Source of the DNA: Mycolicibacter senuensis | Lineage (GTDB): Bacteria; Actinomycetota; Actinomycetes; Mycobacteriales; Mycobacteriaceae | DNA length: 64,000 bases | Direction of reading: 5' to 3' | Assembly (NCBI RefSeq): GCF_002101885.1 | Contig: NZ_LQPS01000039.1 | Coordinates: 124,001 to 188,000 of the forward strand | Shown here: positions 43,564 to 52,454 of the stretch, piece after piece | Numbering within the stretch: position 1 is the first letter of the stretch | How the letters are laid out: each line of letters opens with the position of its first letter | Notes under the pieces: model-generated | Told to the model about the DNA's origin: nothing | Seen by the model: only the letters and a program-made list of their open reading frames with translations | Databases searched by the model: none | Translations under genes and position numbers: made by a program

Positions 43564-45303
43564 ATGTCGATTTCGGGATGGGACGCCATCGTGATCGGCT
43601 CGGGCTTGGGCGGGATGTCGGCGGCTGCGCACCTGGCCGTCACCGGGCATCGGACCCTGCTGCTGGAGCGCTACGACGTGATCGGCGGCAGCTCACACGT
43701 ATACCGGCGCCGCGGCCATTGGGAGGCCGACTGCGGAGTGCACTACATCGGCGACTGCGGCCCGAGCGGGCAGCTGCCGACGCTGTTTCGCGGGCTCGGA
43801 CTCGATGATCGAATCCAGTGGCTTCCGCTGGACGAGGACGGGTTCGACACGGTCGTGGGACCGGATCTGCGGTTACGAGTGCCGTTCGGTTGGGACGCCT
43901 ATCTGGAGAATCTGCTGGCCGCCTTTCCCGGTGAAGAGCGTGGCTTGCGTCGGGCCGTGGCGATCATGCGCCGTATCGGAGGAGCATCGGATCGCTCCAT
44001 CACACCGTCGTCGCGGGCGGCGATGCTGCGCTTCGCACGGGACTGCGGTGCGGAGGCGCCCTGGCTGGCGACGCCCTACATAGCCGTGCTGGCCGGCTGC
44101 GGGCTCAAGCCCCGCACCATTCTGGCGCTGTCGGTGCAGTGCGGCGCGCTGGCCAGCACGCCGCAGGCAGTGAGCACGGCGGCGATGGCGGGATTCCTGC
44201 AGAACTACGTCGGTGGCGGCGCCTACTATCCCCGGGGCGGCGGGCAGATGCTGGCGGCGGGTTTCGCCGATGTAGTGCAGAGCCACGGTGGCGCCATCCG
44301 CAGCCGCGCCGAGGTGGATCGCATCCTCATCGAGGCCGGCCGGGTGACCGGGGTGCGGCTGACCGACGGTGAGGAGATTCGCAGCCCGGTCGTGGTCAGT
44401 GATGCCGACATCATCCGCACTCTCCGAGATCTGGTCGGCTATCACCACCTGCCCTGGTCGTTGGCCGAGCGGGTGAAGCGCTGGAAGATGTCGTGGCCGT
44501 TGATCAATGCCGTCTACGGCGTCGAATTCGACGTGACCGACACGCCGAACTCCAACTTCTATGCGATCCCGAGCTGGGACGACGCCGGATCGTTGCTGCA
44601 GTTGCACCGTACGGTCTCCCAGCTGCTGTTCCGTGCGGATCGGCGTGACCCCGTCGAATGGGCCACCGACTTCGCCCGCCGCCAGCCCGCCTTCGTGCAA
44701 TGCTCCACTCGCCGCGATCCCGGCCATGCCCGCAGCGCCCCGCCGGGCCACGCGACCATCCAGGCGCAGACGATCGCGCCGTCCGATCTTCGGCTGTGGG
44801 GTGCCGCCGGCGCCGATATCGCCGGTGGCGACTATCGCCGCCGCGGCAGCTATCGCGAGGTCAAGGAGATCATCACCAGCGGGCTGCTGCAGCGCATCGA
44901 ACAGGTGTATCCGGGAGCGGCCGCGAAGGTGGTATGGAGCGAGCTGGGGACCCCGGCCACGCAGGAGCGGTTCACCCACGCCAGCGGCGGTAACGCTTTC
45001 GGATTGGAAACCAGGCTGTCCCAAGTCGGCCCCTTCCGTCCGGGCGCCAGCACCCCCGTTCGGGGGTTGTTCCTAGCCGGTACCAGCACCGCGTGGGGTC
45101 CTGGCACGGAAGGCGCCATGTTGTCGGGATTGCACGCCGCCAGCGCGATCAGCGGCCGTGATCTGCAAGCAGAAATCCGGGCCGGGGCGGTGCTGGCAGA
45201 CCGGGCGCGGCTGACCGCGTGGCCGGCCGGCTTCGATCCGCTGGCCGCTTCCCAAGGCCTCGGCCGCCAGCAGCCGAGACCAACGCCTGCGACCCAGCGA
45301 TGA
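43564..45303 (+). CDS. FAD-dependent oxidoreductase, phytoene-desaturase/retinol-saturase-like
   Basis: This 579-residue protein has an N-terminal dinucleotide-binding motif (AIVIGSGLGGMSAAAHLAVT) and ERYDVIGGSSHVYRRRGHWE. A mid-region has AYYPRGGGQMLAAGFADVVQ, and the C-terminal FAD motif reads PVRGLFLAGTSTAWGPGTEG, then AMLSGLHAA. This is the architecture of carotenoid-type desaturases and related NAD(P)/FAD oxidoreductases. The substrate is unknown. It is controlled, by inference, by the divergent TetR gene. Confidence 0.87.
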   Translation: MSISGWDAIVIGSGLGGMSAAAHLAVTGHRTLLLERYDVIGGSSHVYRRRGHWEADCGVHYIGDCGPSGQLPTLFRGLGLDDRIQWLPLDEDGFDTVVGPDLRLRVPFGWDAYLENLLAAFPGEERGLRRAVAIMRRIGGASDRSITPSSRAAMLRFARDCGAEAPWLATPYIAVLAGCGLKPRTILALSVQCGALASTPQAVSTAAMAGFLQNYVGGGAYYPRGGGQMLAAGFADVVQSHGGAIRSRAEVDRILIEAGRVTGVRLTDGEEIRSPVVVSDADIIRTLRDLVGYHHLPWSLAERVKRWKMSWPLINAVYGVEFDVTDTPNSNFYAIPSWDDAGSLLQLHRTVSQLLFRADRRDPVEWATDFARRQPAFVQCSTRRDPGHARSAPPGHATIQAQTIAPSDLRLWGAAGADIAGGDYRRRGSYREVKEIITSGLLQRIEQVYPGAAAKVVWSELGTPATQERFTHASGGNAFGLETRLSQVGPFRPGASTPVRGLFLAGTSTAWGPGTEGAMLSGLHAASAISGRDLQAEIRAGAVLADRARLTAWPAGFDPLAASQGLGRQQPRPTPATQR

Positions 45304-45329
45304 CTGTGCGGGGGAGATGGCCCGCGCCG

Positions 45330-46061
45330 CTACCCGCCGAGGAACGTGACGATCCCATTGGTGACGGCAGCGGCGTACTGCGCCCGCCCGTCGGGGCTGC
45401 CCAGCAGGGCCGCGTCGTCGGCGTTGCGCATGTTGCCCAGCTCGACCAGCACCGCCGGATACTCGGCCAGGTTCAGCCCGGCCAGATCCGCCCGGCCGTA
45501 GAGGCCGTCGGCGCCCAGGTAGCTGGAGACGGGGATGCCCGCGGCCGCCAGCGAGTCCCGGATGTCACCGGCCAACCGCAGTGCCGGGCCGGCCTGGGTG
45601 TCGTTGAGCGGCGGGCTGGAGTAGTTGACATGAAACCCGCGGCCCGAGGCCGGCCCGCCGTCGGCGTGGATGGACACGATGGCGTCGGGGCGCGCGGCGT
45701 TGGCCGCGGCGGCCCGCGCGTCGATGCACGGGGCGGACGAGGTGTCGTCGGCACGGGAGAGTTCGGTGTGCACGCCCAGTTGGTCGAGGGCGGCGCGGAT
45801 CCGGTTGGTCACATCCCAGTTCAGGCTGTGCTCGGGATAGCCGTCGTCGGCGGCGGTCCCGCTGGTCTGGCACGGCTTGGTGCCGCCGCGTCCGTTGGGG
45901 ACCTGCCGGGCGATCGAGGCGTCGTTGGCGCCGGCGTGCCCGGGATCCAGAAACACCGTCTTACCGGTGACATCGGCGTCCGCCGGAGCAGCGGGCGCAC
46001 CGACGCCGGCCGCCACCAAGCACGCGGTGAAGCCGACGCAGACAATGGTCCGGCGGCGCAC
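45330..46061 (-). CDS. ami1: N-acetylmuramoyl-L-alanine amidase Ami1 (Rv3717-like)
   Basis: This 243-residue secreted zinc amidase has a signal peptide (MRRRTIVCVGFTACLVAAGV to about residue 30). The Amidase_3 domain has zinc ligands in DPGHAG, Glu in GYPEHSLNW, and His in SIHADGG, plus a catalytic Glu in VLVELGNMRN. A Cys pair could form a disulfide. It cuts stem peptides from peptidoglycan. Length matches Rv3717. Confidence 0.9.
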   Translation of the reverse strand: MRRRTIVCVGFTACLVAAGVGAPAAPADADVTGKTVFLDPGHAGANDASIARQVPNGRGGTKPCQTSGTAADDGYPEHSLNWDVTNRIRAALDQLGVHTELSRADDTSSAPCIDARAAAANAARPDAIVSIHADGGPASGRGFHVNYSSPPLNDTQAGPALRLAGDIRDSLAAAGIPVSSYLGADGLYGRADLAGLNLAEYPAVLVELGNMRNADDAALLGSPDGRAQYAAAVTNGIVTFLGG

Positions 46062-46114
46062 CCGGAAAGACTAGCAAGCAAGCGCGCGTCGGCCGGTCGC
46101 GGTGTAATGGATCG

Positions 46115-47473
46115 ATGCAGCTGATGACACCGACCGATTCGGTCTTCCTGCTGGCCGAAAGCCGCGAGCATCCCATGCATGTCGGTGGCTTGATGCTGTT
46201 CGAGCCGCCGGAGGGGGCCGGCCCGGAATTCGTCGGCGAGATCTATCAGGGGCTGGTGAGTGCCCGCGATCTCCAGCCGGCCTTCCGCAAACGACCGGCG
46301 ACCCTGCTCGGCGGGATCGCCAACGTCGGGTGGGCCTTCGATGACGAGGTCGATATCGAGTACCACATGCGGCGATCGGCGCTGCCGGTTCCCGGCCGGG
46401 TGCGCGACCTGCTGGAGTTGACGTCGCTGCTGCACGGCAGTCTGCTCGACCGGCACCGGCCGCTGTGGGAGGCGCACCTGGTCGAGGGCCTCAACGACGG
46501 CCGATTCGCGGTATACGTCAAGATCCACCACAGCTTGATCGACGGGGTGTCACTGCTGCGGCTGCTGCGTCGCACCCTGTCGGTCGATCCACGGGAGGCC
46601 GAACTGCGCACCCCGTGGTCGATGCCGCCGCCGTCGCGGCCGCGGCCCGACGCCCCCTCCCGGCTTCGGGAGCTGACCGGGATGGTCAAAGGTGTTGCGG
46701 CGCTGGGCCCCTCGACGGTGAAGCTGGCGCGTGCCGCGCTGCTGGAGCAGCAGCTGACCCTGCCGTTTGAAGCCCCGCGCACCATGTTCAACGTCAAGAT
46801 CGGCGGTGCCCGCCGGTGTGCGGCGCAGTCCTGGCCGGTGGAGCGCGTCGTTGCGATCAAACGGGCCGCCGGGGTGACCGTCAACGATGTGGTGCTGGCG
46901 ATGTGCGCCGGAGCGCTGCGGGCCTACCTCGACGAACACCAGGCGCTGCCGGAGCAGCCGCTGGTGGCGATGGTTCCGGTGAGCCTTCGCACCGAAGCCG
47001 ACGCCGATTCCGGCGGCAACATGGTCGGCACCATTTTGTGCAATCTCGCCACCGATCTGGCCGACCCCGCGCAGCGGCTGGCCACCATCAGCGATTCGAT
47101 GTGCCGCAACAAGAAGGTGTTCAGCGAGCTGCCGCGCACCCAGGCGCTGGCGTTGTCGGCGGCCAACATGGCGCCGTTGGCATTGGCGGCCATCCCCGGC
47201 TTCGTCTCGACGGCGCCGCCGCCGTTCAACATCGTCATCTCCAACGTGCCCGGTCCGGCCGAACCGATGTACTGGCGCGGCGCCCGCCTGGACGGCAACT
47301 ATCCGCTGTCGATCGCCCTGGACGGCCAGGCGCTGAACATGACAGTGGTCAGCAACGCCGGCAACCTCGACTTCGGCCTGGTCGGCTGCCGCCGCTCGGT
47401 TCCGCACCTGCAGCGGCTGCTCGGTCACCTCGACACCTCGCTGGAAGACCTGGAACGCGCCGTGGGTGTGTGA
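46115..47473 (+). CDS. WS/DGAT-type diacylglycerol O-acyltransferase
   Basis: This 452-residue protein begins MQLMTPTDSVFLLAESREHP, with the active-site HHxxxDG at 138-144 (IHHSLIDGVSLL). It also has VNDVVLAMCAGALR and PFNIVISNVPGP, all typical of WS/DGAT enzymes making triacylglycerol or wax esters. Together with the adjacent Nudix gene it matches the Rv3734c (tgs2)-Rv3733c pair. Confidence 0.9.
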   Translation: MQLMTPTDSVFLLAESREHPMHVGGLMLFEPPEGAGPEFVGEIYQGLVSARDLQPAFRKRPATLLGGIANVGWAFDDEVDIEYHMRRSALPVPGRVRDLLELTSLLHGSLLDRHRPLWEAHLVEGLNDGRFAVYVKIHHSLIDGVSLLRLLRRTLSVDPREAELRTPWSMPPPSRPRPDAPSRLRELTGMVKGVAALGPSTVKLARAALLEQQLTLPFEAPRTMFNVKIGGARRCAAQSWPVERVVAIKRAAGVTVNDVVLAMCAGALRAYLDEHQALPEQPLVAMVPVSLRTEADADSGGNMVGTILCNLATDLADPAQRLATISDSMCRNKKVFSELPRTQALALSAANMAPLALAAIPGFVSTAPPPFNIVISNVPGPAEPMYWRGARLDGNYPLSIALDGQALNMTVVSNAGNLDFGLVGCRRSVPHLQRLLGHLDTSLEDLERAVGV

Positions 47474-47476
47474 GGC

Positions 47477-47947
47477 ATGGCCAAGCGCAGCGCCGGACTG
47501 TTGCTCTACCGGTGGGGCGCCGACGGAATCGAGGTGCTGATCGCGCATCCGGGCGGGCCGTTCTGGACGCGCAAGGACGACGGCGCGTGGTCGATCCCCA
47601 AAGGCGAGCATCCCGACGGTGAAGACCCGTGGGACACCGCGCGACGGGAGTTCGCCGAGGAGATCGGCCTGGACCCGCCCGACGGCGAGCGACTCGATCT
47701 CGGTGTGGTGCGGCAGGCCGGCGGAAAGCTGGTCACGGTGTTCGCCGTGCACGGTGACCTCGACGTCAGCGGCGCGCGCAGCAACACCTTCGAGATGGAG
47801 TGGCCGCCCCGGTCGGGACAGCTGCGGGAGTTTCCCGAGGTCGACCGGGTCGGCTGGTTCACCGTTGCCCTAGCCCGCACCAAACTGCTGGCCGGTCAGC
47901 GTCCTGTCCTGGACCGGTTGGTGGCCGGTGTGGGGACCGGGCCTTAA
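47477..47947 (+). CDS. Nudix hydrolase (Rv3733c-like)
   Basis: This 156-residue protein has a complete Nudix box (GEHPDGEDPWDTARREFAEE followed by IGL) after the ARSAGLLLYRW start type. It hydrolyses nucleoside-diphosphate derivatives. It starts 3 bases after the acyltransferase stop and its 3' end overlaps the convergent fadD by four bases. Confidence 0.9.
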   Translation: MAKRSAGLLLYRWGADGIEVLIAHPGGPFWTRKDDGAWSIPKGEHPDGEDPWDTARREFAEEIGLDPPDGERLDLGVVRQAGGKLVTVFAVHGDLDVSGARSNTFEMEWPPRSGQLREFPEVDRVGWFTVALARTKLLAGQRPVLDRLVAGVGTGP

Positions 47948-49788
47948 CCGCCGGCGCGAGGCGGTATTCCGCGCTGTTGCTGCTGCTTTTGACGCTGCAC
48001 CAGACTGTTGGAGATCAGCCGGGCCAGCCCCCCGCCGTTCGGGGCCGGAGCAGCCGGCGGCGCCGGGGCGTGCCATTCGGCCAGCGCCTCCAGCTCGCCG
48101 TCGAGGAACTGCCGCCGGCATTCTGCGCGCCGGATCTTGCCACTCGAGGTGGTGGGCAACCGCATCGCGGGCACCAGCAGCACGTCGTGCGCATCGAGGC
48201 CGTGCTGCGCGCTGACCGCCGCCCGGATCGCGTCGATGACGCCGGGGAACTCTTCCGCGGCGACCTGCTGCTGGTGGTCCACCTCCTGCAGGACCACCAG
48301 GTGGTTGTCGGCGCCCTGGTTACCTTGCACCGCCACGACCGCACCGCGGTCGGCGAGCAACGCCGGGTGACAGTCCTGCACGGTCGGCTCGATATTGTTC
48401 GGGTAATAGTTGCCGTCCCGGATGGTGATCAGGTCGTTCCAGCGTCCGGTGACGAAAACCTCGCCCTTACACAGGAAGCCGAGGTCACCGGTGCGCAGGA
48501 ACGGGCCTTCACCGGTGTCCGCCAGGAAGCCGGCGAACGTGTGCGCGTTCTCTTCCGGTCGGCCCCAGTAACCCTGCGCGACGCTGGGCCCCGACACCCA
48601 GATTTCGCCGACCTCGTCGGGACCGAGGGAACGGCGAGTCTCGGGGTCGACGATCAGCACCCGCTGGCCGTACACCGGCGGACCGCAGCTGACCACCGGG
48701 ACGGCCGCGGTGTCGGGAGTGACGTCCACGGCCCGGTTCTCGCTCAGTGCGGCGGCGTCGACGTAACGGACGCCGGCGACGTCGCGGCTGGGGTCTGCGG
48801 CGACCAGCAGGGTGGCCTCAGCCAAGCCGTAGCACGGAAGAAACGCCTCTAGTCGGAAGCCGGCCGGGGCGAACGCGTCGGCGAACTCCTGCATGGTCGA
48901 TGCGTGAATCTGCTCGGAACTGCTCGCGGCGGTGGTCCAGCGCGACAGATCCAGCGCCGCACGCTGGGCCGGCTTGCTGTGTTTGACGCACAACCGGTAG
49001 GCGCTGTTGGGTGCTGCGGTCGTGTTGGCGCGAAACCGGGACATGGCTTCCAGCCACGCCATCGGGCGCTGGAAGAAGACGATCGGCGACATCAACACGG
49101 TGGTGCAGCCGACGTAGATCATCTCCAGGACCCCACCGATCAGTCCCATGTCGTGCTGCTGCGGCAGGAAGTAGACGCTCGTCTCGTGCTCGTCGCCGTG
49201 GTAGGCCCGCCGAATGGCCTCCAGGTTGTGCATGAGGTTGCCGTGCGTCACCACCACGCCCTTGGGCGACCGGGTCGAACCGGAGGTGTATTGGATCAAG
49301 GCCGTGGTGTCCGGGCCGACGTCGGGTGTTTCCCAGTCGTCGGGGTCGGCGGTGTACTCGTCGATGGCGCACCACCGCAGCGCCGACAGGCCGGGAACAT
49401 CGGCGGCCACCGCCTGCAGTTGGTCCCGGGTGCCCGACGTCGCTACCGCGAAGGCGGCTTGCGCGTCGGGGGCGAGCAGTTTCAGGCGCGGGAGCGGGGT
49501 GTCCACCGGCACCGGTACCGCGCCGGCGTACAAGCAGCCGAAAATGCTGGCGATGCTGTCCAGGCCGGGCCGGCAGATCACCAGGGCCCGCTCACCGGCG
49601 GCGCCTTCATGTTGCAAGCTGGTCGCGATTGCCCGCGCGTGGACGTCGAGCTCCCGATACGTCAGCCGGGCGGTGACTTGCTTCCCGTCGGGGGCGAAAC
49701 TGAACGCGACCTTGTCCGCGTACCGCTCGGCCTGCAACCGCAACAACTCCACCAGGGTAGGCACGGTCGGCGGTGTCTGCTCTGGCAT
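47944..49788 (-). CDS. FadD-type fatty acyl-AMP ligase
   Basis: This 614-residue adenylate-forming enzyme has TALIQYTSGSTRSPKGVVVT (P-loop), PCYGLAEATLLVA, RTGDLGFLCKGEVFVTGRWN and NYYPNNIEPTVQ. The FAAL-type features of mycobacterial FadD32-like enzymes are visible (FLPQQHDMGLIGG), so it probably makes acyl-AMP for a polyketide synthase or carrier protein. The C-terminus has an odd Gln run (RQKQQQQRGIPPRAGG). No PKS gene is in the window. Confidence 0.9.
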   Translation of the reverse strand: MPEQTPPTVPTLVELLRLQAERYADKVAFSFAPDGKQVTARLTYRELDVHARAIATSLQHEGAAGERALVICRPGLDSIASIFGCLYAGAVPVPVDTPLPRLKLLAPDAQAAFAVATSGTRDQLQAVAADVPGLSALRWCAIDEYTADPDDWETPDVGPDTTALIQYTSGSTRSPKGVVVTHGNLMHNLEAIRRAYHGDEHETSVYFLPQQHDMGLIGGVLEMIYVGCTTVLMSPIVFFQRPMAWLEAMSRFRANTTAAPNSAYRLCVKHSKPAQRAALDLSRWTTAASSSEQIHASTMQEFADAFAPAGFRLEAFLPCYGLAEATLLVAADPSRDVAGVRYVDAAALSENRAVDVTPDTAAVPVVSCGPPVYGQRVLIVDPETRRSLGPDEVGEIWVSGPSVAQGYWGRPEENAHTFAGFLADTGEGPFLRTGDLGFLCKGEVFVTGRWNDLITIRDGNYYPNNIEPTVQDCHPALLADRGAVVAVQGNQGADNHLVVLQEVDHQQQVAAEEFPGVIDAIRAAVSAQHGLDAHDVLLVPAMRLPTTSSGKIRRAECRRQFLDGELEALAEWHAPAPPAAPAPNGGGLARLISNSLVQRQKQQQQRGIPPRAGG

Positions 49789-49810
49789 CCCGACACCATA
49801 GTCGCTGGGC

Positions 49811-49966
49811 TCAGCGCCGCCACCAGGAACGCTGCCCGGTCTGCTGTTCGCGATGGCCCTCGCACCACTGCTCGGGCGGCACCTGCGCGCGGACGTCGGC
49901 GATGTGGTCGCCGCAGCCGTCCCAGGTGGTCTTGCCGCAGACCCGGCACGGTACGGGGTAGCACAT
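49811..49966 (-). CDS. Small Cys-rich, possibly zinc-binding protein (51 aa)
   Basis: The protein begins MCYPVPCRVCGKTTWDGCGD, then HIADVRAQVPPEQWCEGHRE, with Cys at 2, 7, 10, 18 and 35 plus two His. This looks like a zinc ribbon or metal-binding knuckle. An AGAGG precedes the ATG, and it follows the DUF302 gene by 12 bases on the same strand. Similar proteins starting MCYPV occur widely in actinobacteria. It may bind copper or zinc given the operators upstream. Confidence 0.65.
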   Translation of the reverse strand: MCYPVPCRVCGKTTWDGCGDHIADVRAQVPPEQWCEGHREQQTGQRSWWRR

Positions 49967-49978
49967 CAGCGGTTCCTC

Positions 49979-50395
49979 TCAGGCGGTGCGAAATGCACCA
50001 GCCAGAGTATCGATGACGGCGCGGATCCTCTCGGTCACCTCGTCGGCGATCGGCGCGAGGGCCGGATTGTCGACGACTTGGGCCATCAGCTGCGGGTTCA
50101 TCGCTTCGACGAGGACCGTCTCGGGCTGTTGCGGGTCTTCGCGCACCACGACGTTGCACGGCAGCAGCACCCCGATGCGTTTCTCGGCGGTCACCGCGCG
50201 ATGCGCCAACGGCGGGTTGCAAGCACCCAGGATGAGGTAACGCTCCATGTCCTCGCCGAGCTTGGCCTTGAGTGTCGCCTGCATGTCGATCTCGGTCAGT
50301 ACGCCGAAACCCTTGTCCTTCAATATCTCCCGCGTCTTCGCGGCAACAGTGTCAAAATCGGCGCCGGTCACCGCGGTGCTCATCGCGACGGACAT
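49979..50395 (-). CDS. DUF302 domain protein
   Basis: This 138-residue protein has VAAKTREILKDKGFGVLTEI, LGEDMERYLILGACNPPLAH, KRIGVLLPCNVVVRED and VEAMNPQLMAQVVDNPALAP. This is the DUF302 pattern, with a conserved CNP and a PCNV cysteine. The start at 50395 follows AGGAGG by four bases. DUF302 genes often sit with CsoR-type copper or sulfur regulons; twin operators upstream agree. Confidence 0.88.
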   Translation of the reverse strand: MSVAMSTAVTGADFDTVAAKTREILKDKGFGVLTEIDMQATLKAKLGEDMERYLILGACNPPLAHRAVTAEKRIGVLLPCNVVVREDPQQPETVLVEAMNPQLMAQVVDNPALAPIADEVTERIRAVIDTLAGAFRTA

Positions 50396-50431
50396 GAGAC
50401 CTCCTTCGTGGGTGTGATCGCAGCCTACCAC

Positions 50432-50462
50432 ATACCCAGGGGGGTATATACCCTCGCGGTAT
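50432..50462. promoter_or_regulatory. Twin CsoR/RicR-type copper operators
   Basis: ATACCC-AGGG-GGGTAT (50432-50447) and ATACC-CTCGC-GGTAT (50448-50462) are adjacent palindromes of the type bound by CsoR/RicR. They lie between the DUF302 operon and the haloalkane dehalogenase and could control both directions. No csoR or ricR gene is in the window. Confidence 0.65.
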
Positions 50463-50471
50463 CGTCAGCTC

Positions 50472-51389
50472 ATGCAGACCCTGCGCACCCCCGATGACAG
50501 GTTCGTCGACCTCCCTGATTTCGGTTATCCGCCGCAGTTCTGCGACCTCGACGACTTGGACGATGCCGAGCCGGGCGGCACGCTGCGGGTGGCGTGGGTG
50601 CAAGACGGTCCGGACGACGGCGATCCGGTCCTGATGCTGCACGGCGAGCCGTCGTGGTCGTATCTGTACCGCAAGATGATGCCGATTCTGGCCGAGGCCG
50701 GGTATCGGGTCATCTGCCCGGACCTGGTCGGGTTCGGACGCTCGGACAAGCCGACACAGGCGGCAGACCACACCTACGCACGCCACGTCGAGTGGATGCG
50801 GGCGCTGGCGTTCGACCACCTCGACCTGCAGAACGTGACTTTGGTCGGCCAGGACTGGGGCGGGCTGATCGGGCTGCGGCTGCTCGCGGAGAACCCGGAC
50901 CGGTTCAGCGGCGTCGTGGTGGCCAACACCGGCTTGCCCACCGGTGACATTCCGATGCCGGAGATCTGGTGGCGCTTCCGCGAGAGCATCCAGGCCGCGC
51001 CGCAGATCGACGTCGGCTGGTTCGTGCAGTCCGGGTGCCGTAAGCCGATGACCGACACCGCCCGGGCCGGCTACGACGCGCCGTTCCCCGACGACAGCTA
51101 CTGCGTCGGGCCGCGGACGATGCCGTCACTGGTCCCGACCAGCCCCGATGACCCGGCCGCGACCGCCAACCGGTCGGCATGGGCGGCGCTGTGCGCCTCG
51201 GAGACCCCGATGCTGGTGGCGTTCAGCGACGGCGACCCGATCACCGGGGCGATGGGCCCGATCTTCCAGCGCGAGATGCGCGGCGCACGCGGTCGCGCGC
51301 ACCCGGTGATCCACGACGCCGGCCACTTCCTGCAGGAGGACGCCGGCGAGGAGTTGGCCCGCCACATCGTGGAGTTTCTGCGCCGTTGA
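50472..51389 (+). CDS. dhmA: Haloalkane dehalogenase (HLD-I)
   Basis: This 305-residue alpha/beta hydrolase begins LRTPDDRF and contains MLHGEPSWSYLYRKMM, CPDLVGFGRSDKPTQ and the nucleophile D128 in VGQDWGGLIGLR. It also has YDAPFPDDSY and PSLVPTSPDDPAATANR, with a catalytic His in AGHFLQEDAG. It aligns well with DhmA-type enzymes such as Rv2296. It replaces halogen by hydroxyl on haloalkanes. Confidence 0.9.
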   Translation: MQTLRTPDDRFVDLPDFGYPPQFCDLDDLDDAEPGGTLRVAWVQDGPDDGDPVLMLHGEPSWSYLYRKMMPILAEAGYRVICPDLVGFGRSDKPTQAADHTYARHVEWMRALAFDHLDLQNVTLVGQDWGGLIGLRLLAENPDRFSGVVVANTGLPTGDIPMPEIWWRFRESIQAAPQIDVGWFVQSGCRKPMTDTARAGYDAPFPDDSYCVGPRTMPSLVPTSPDDPAATANRSAWAALCASETPMLVAFSDGDPITGAMGPIFQREMRGARGRAHPVIHDAGHFLQEDAGEELARHIVEFLRR

Positions 51390-51406
51390 CCGGGCCGTCG
51401 GGCGGC

Positions 51407-52453
51407 ATGATGGACACCATGGATCTGCCCGTGGCGCCGCCGGTGGATCCGATGCTGGCCAAGGCCGCGGCCAAGGTTCCGGCCGACGCGGGGCAGTGGT
51501 CGTATGAACCCAAGTGGGACGGCTTTCGCGCCATCGTGTTCCGCGACGGCGACGAGGTGCTGCTGCAATCGCGCAACGGCAAACCGCTGAGCCGCTACTT
51601 CCCGGAACTGCTGGAGGCGCTGCGCGCCGAGGTGGCCCCGCGCTGCGTGCTCGACGGGGAGGTGGTGGTGCCCCGGCAGATCGACGGCCGGATCCGGCTG
51701 GACTGGGAGTCGCTGAGCCAGCGGATCCATCCCGCCCAGAGCCGGGTGCGGCTGCTGGCCGAGCAGACTCCGGCGCAGTTCATCGGCTTCGACGCGCTGG
51801 CCACCGGCTCGGCGTCGCTGCTCGACGAGCCGTTCCGGGTGCGACGGCAGGCGTTGGCAGACCTGGTCGGCGACGGCCCCAGCTGCCATGTCACCCGCGC
51901 CACCGACGACCCCGAGCAGGCCATGGTCTGGCTCACCACCTTCGAGGGCGCCGGGCTCGACGGGGTGGTCGCCAAGCGGGCCGACGGGCCGTATCTGCCC
52001 GGCAAGCGCGAGATGGTCAAGGTCAAACATCGCAGGGACGCCGACTGCGTGGTGATGGGCTACCGAATTCACAAGAGTGGCACCGGTATCGGATCGCTGC
52101 TGCTGGGCCTGTATCGCCCCGACGGCGAGCTGGCGATGGTCGGCGGCGCGGCATCGTTCACCGACGCCGACCGGCTGGCCCTGCTGGCCGAGCTGGAGCC
52201 GCTGCGCATCGGCGAGGTGCGCGAAGGCGAGCCCAGCCGCTGGAACACTGGCCCCAACAAGGCCGACAAACAGTGGGTCCCGATCCGGCCCGAGCGCGTC
52301 GCCGAGGTCGCCTACGACCAGATGGAGGGGGATCGCTTCCGGCACACCGTGAAACTGCTGCGGTGGCGCCCCGACCGCGACCCGGCCAGCTGCACCTTCG
52401 ACCAGCTCGACGTCCCGCTGAACTACGACCTCACCGACGTGCTGGAGACCTGA
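51407..52453 (+). CDS. ligC: ATP-dependent DNA ligase LigC
   Basis: This 348-residue ATP-dependent ligase has catalytic Lys36 in YEPKWDGFRA, then RNGKPLSRYFPEL, CVLDGEVVVPRQ, EGAGLDGVVAKRADG and KVKHRRDADCVVMGYRI, and a C-terminal OB fold. It lacks LigD polymerase and nuclease domains, as LigC should. Three close in-frame ATGs (51407, 51410, 51419) are possible. It is followed by a polymerase-domain gene one base after its stop. Confidence 0.92.
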   Translation: MMDTMDLPVAPPVDPMLAKAAAKVPADAGQWSYEPKWDGFRAIVFRDGDEVLLQSRNGKPLSRYFPELLEALRAEVAPRCVLDGEVVVPRQIDGRIRLDWESLSQRIHPAQSRVRLLAEQTPAQFIGFDALATGSASLLDEPFRVRRQALADLVGDGPSCHVTRATDDPEQAMVWLTTFEGAGLDGVVAKRADGPYLPGKREMVKVKHRRDADCVVMGYRIHKSGTGIGSLLLGLYRPDGELAMVGGAASFTDADRLALLAELEPLRIGEVREGEPSRWNTGPNKADKQWVPIRPERVAEVAYDQMEGDRFRHTVKLLRWRPDRDPASCTFDQLDVPLNYDLTDVLET

Positions 52454-52454
52454 C

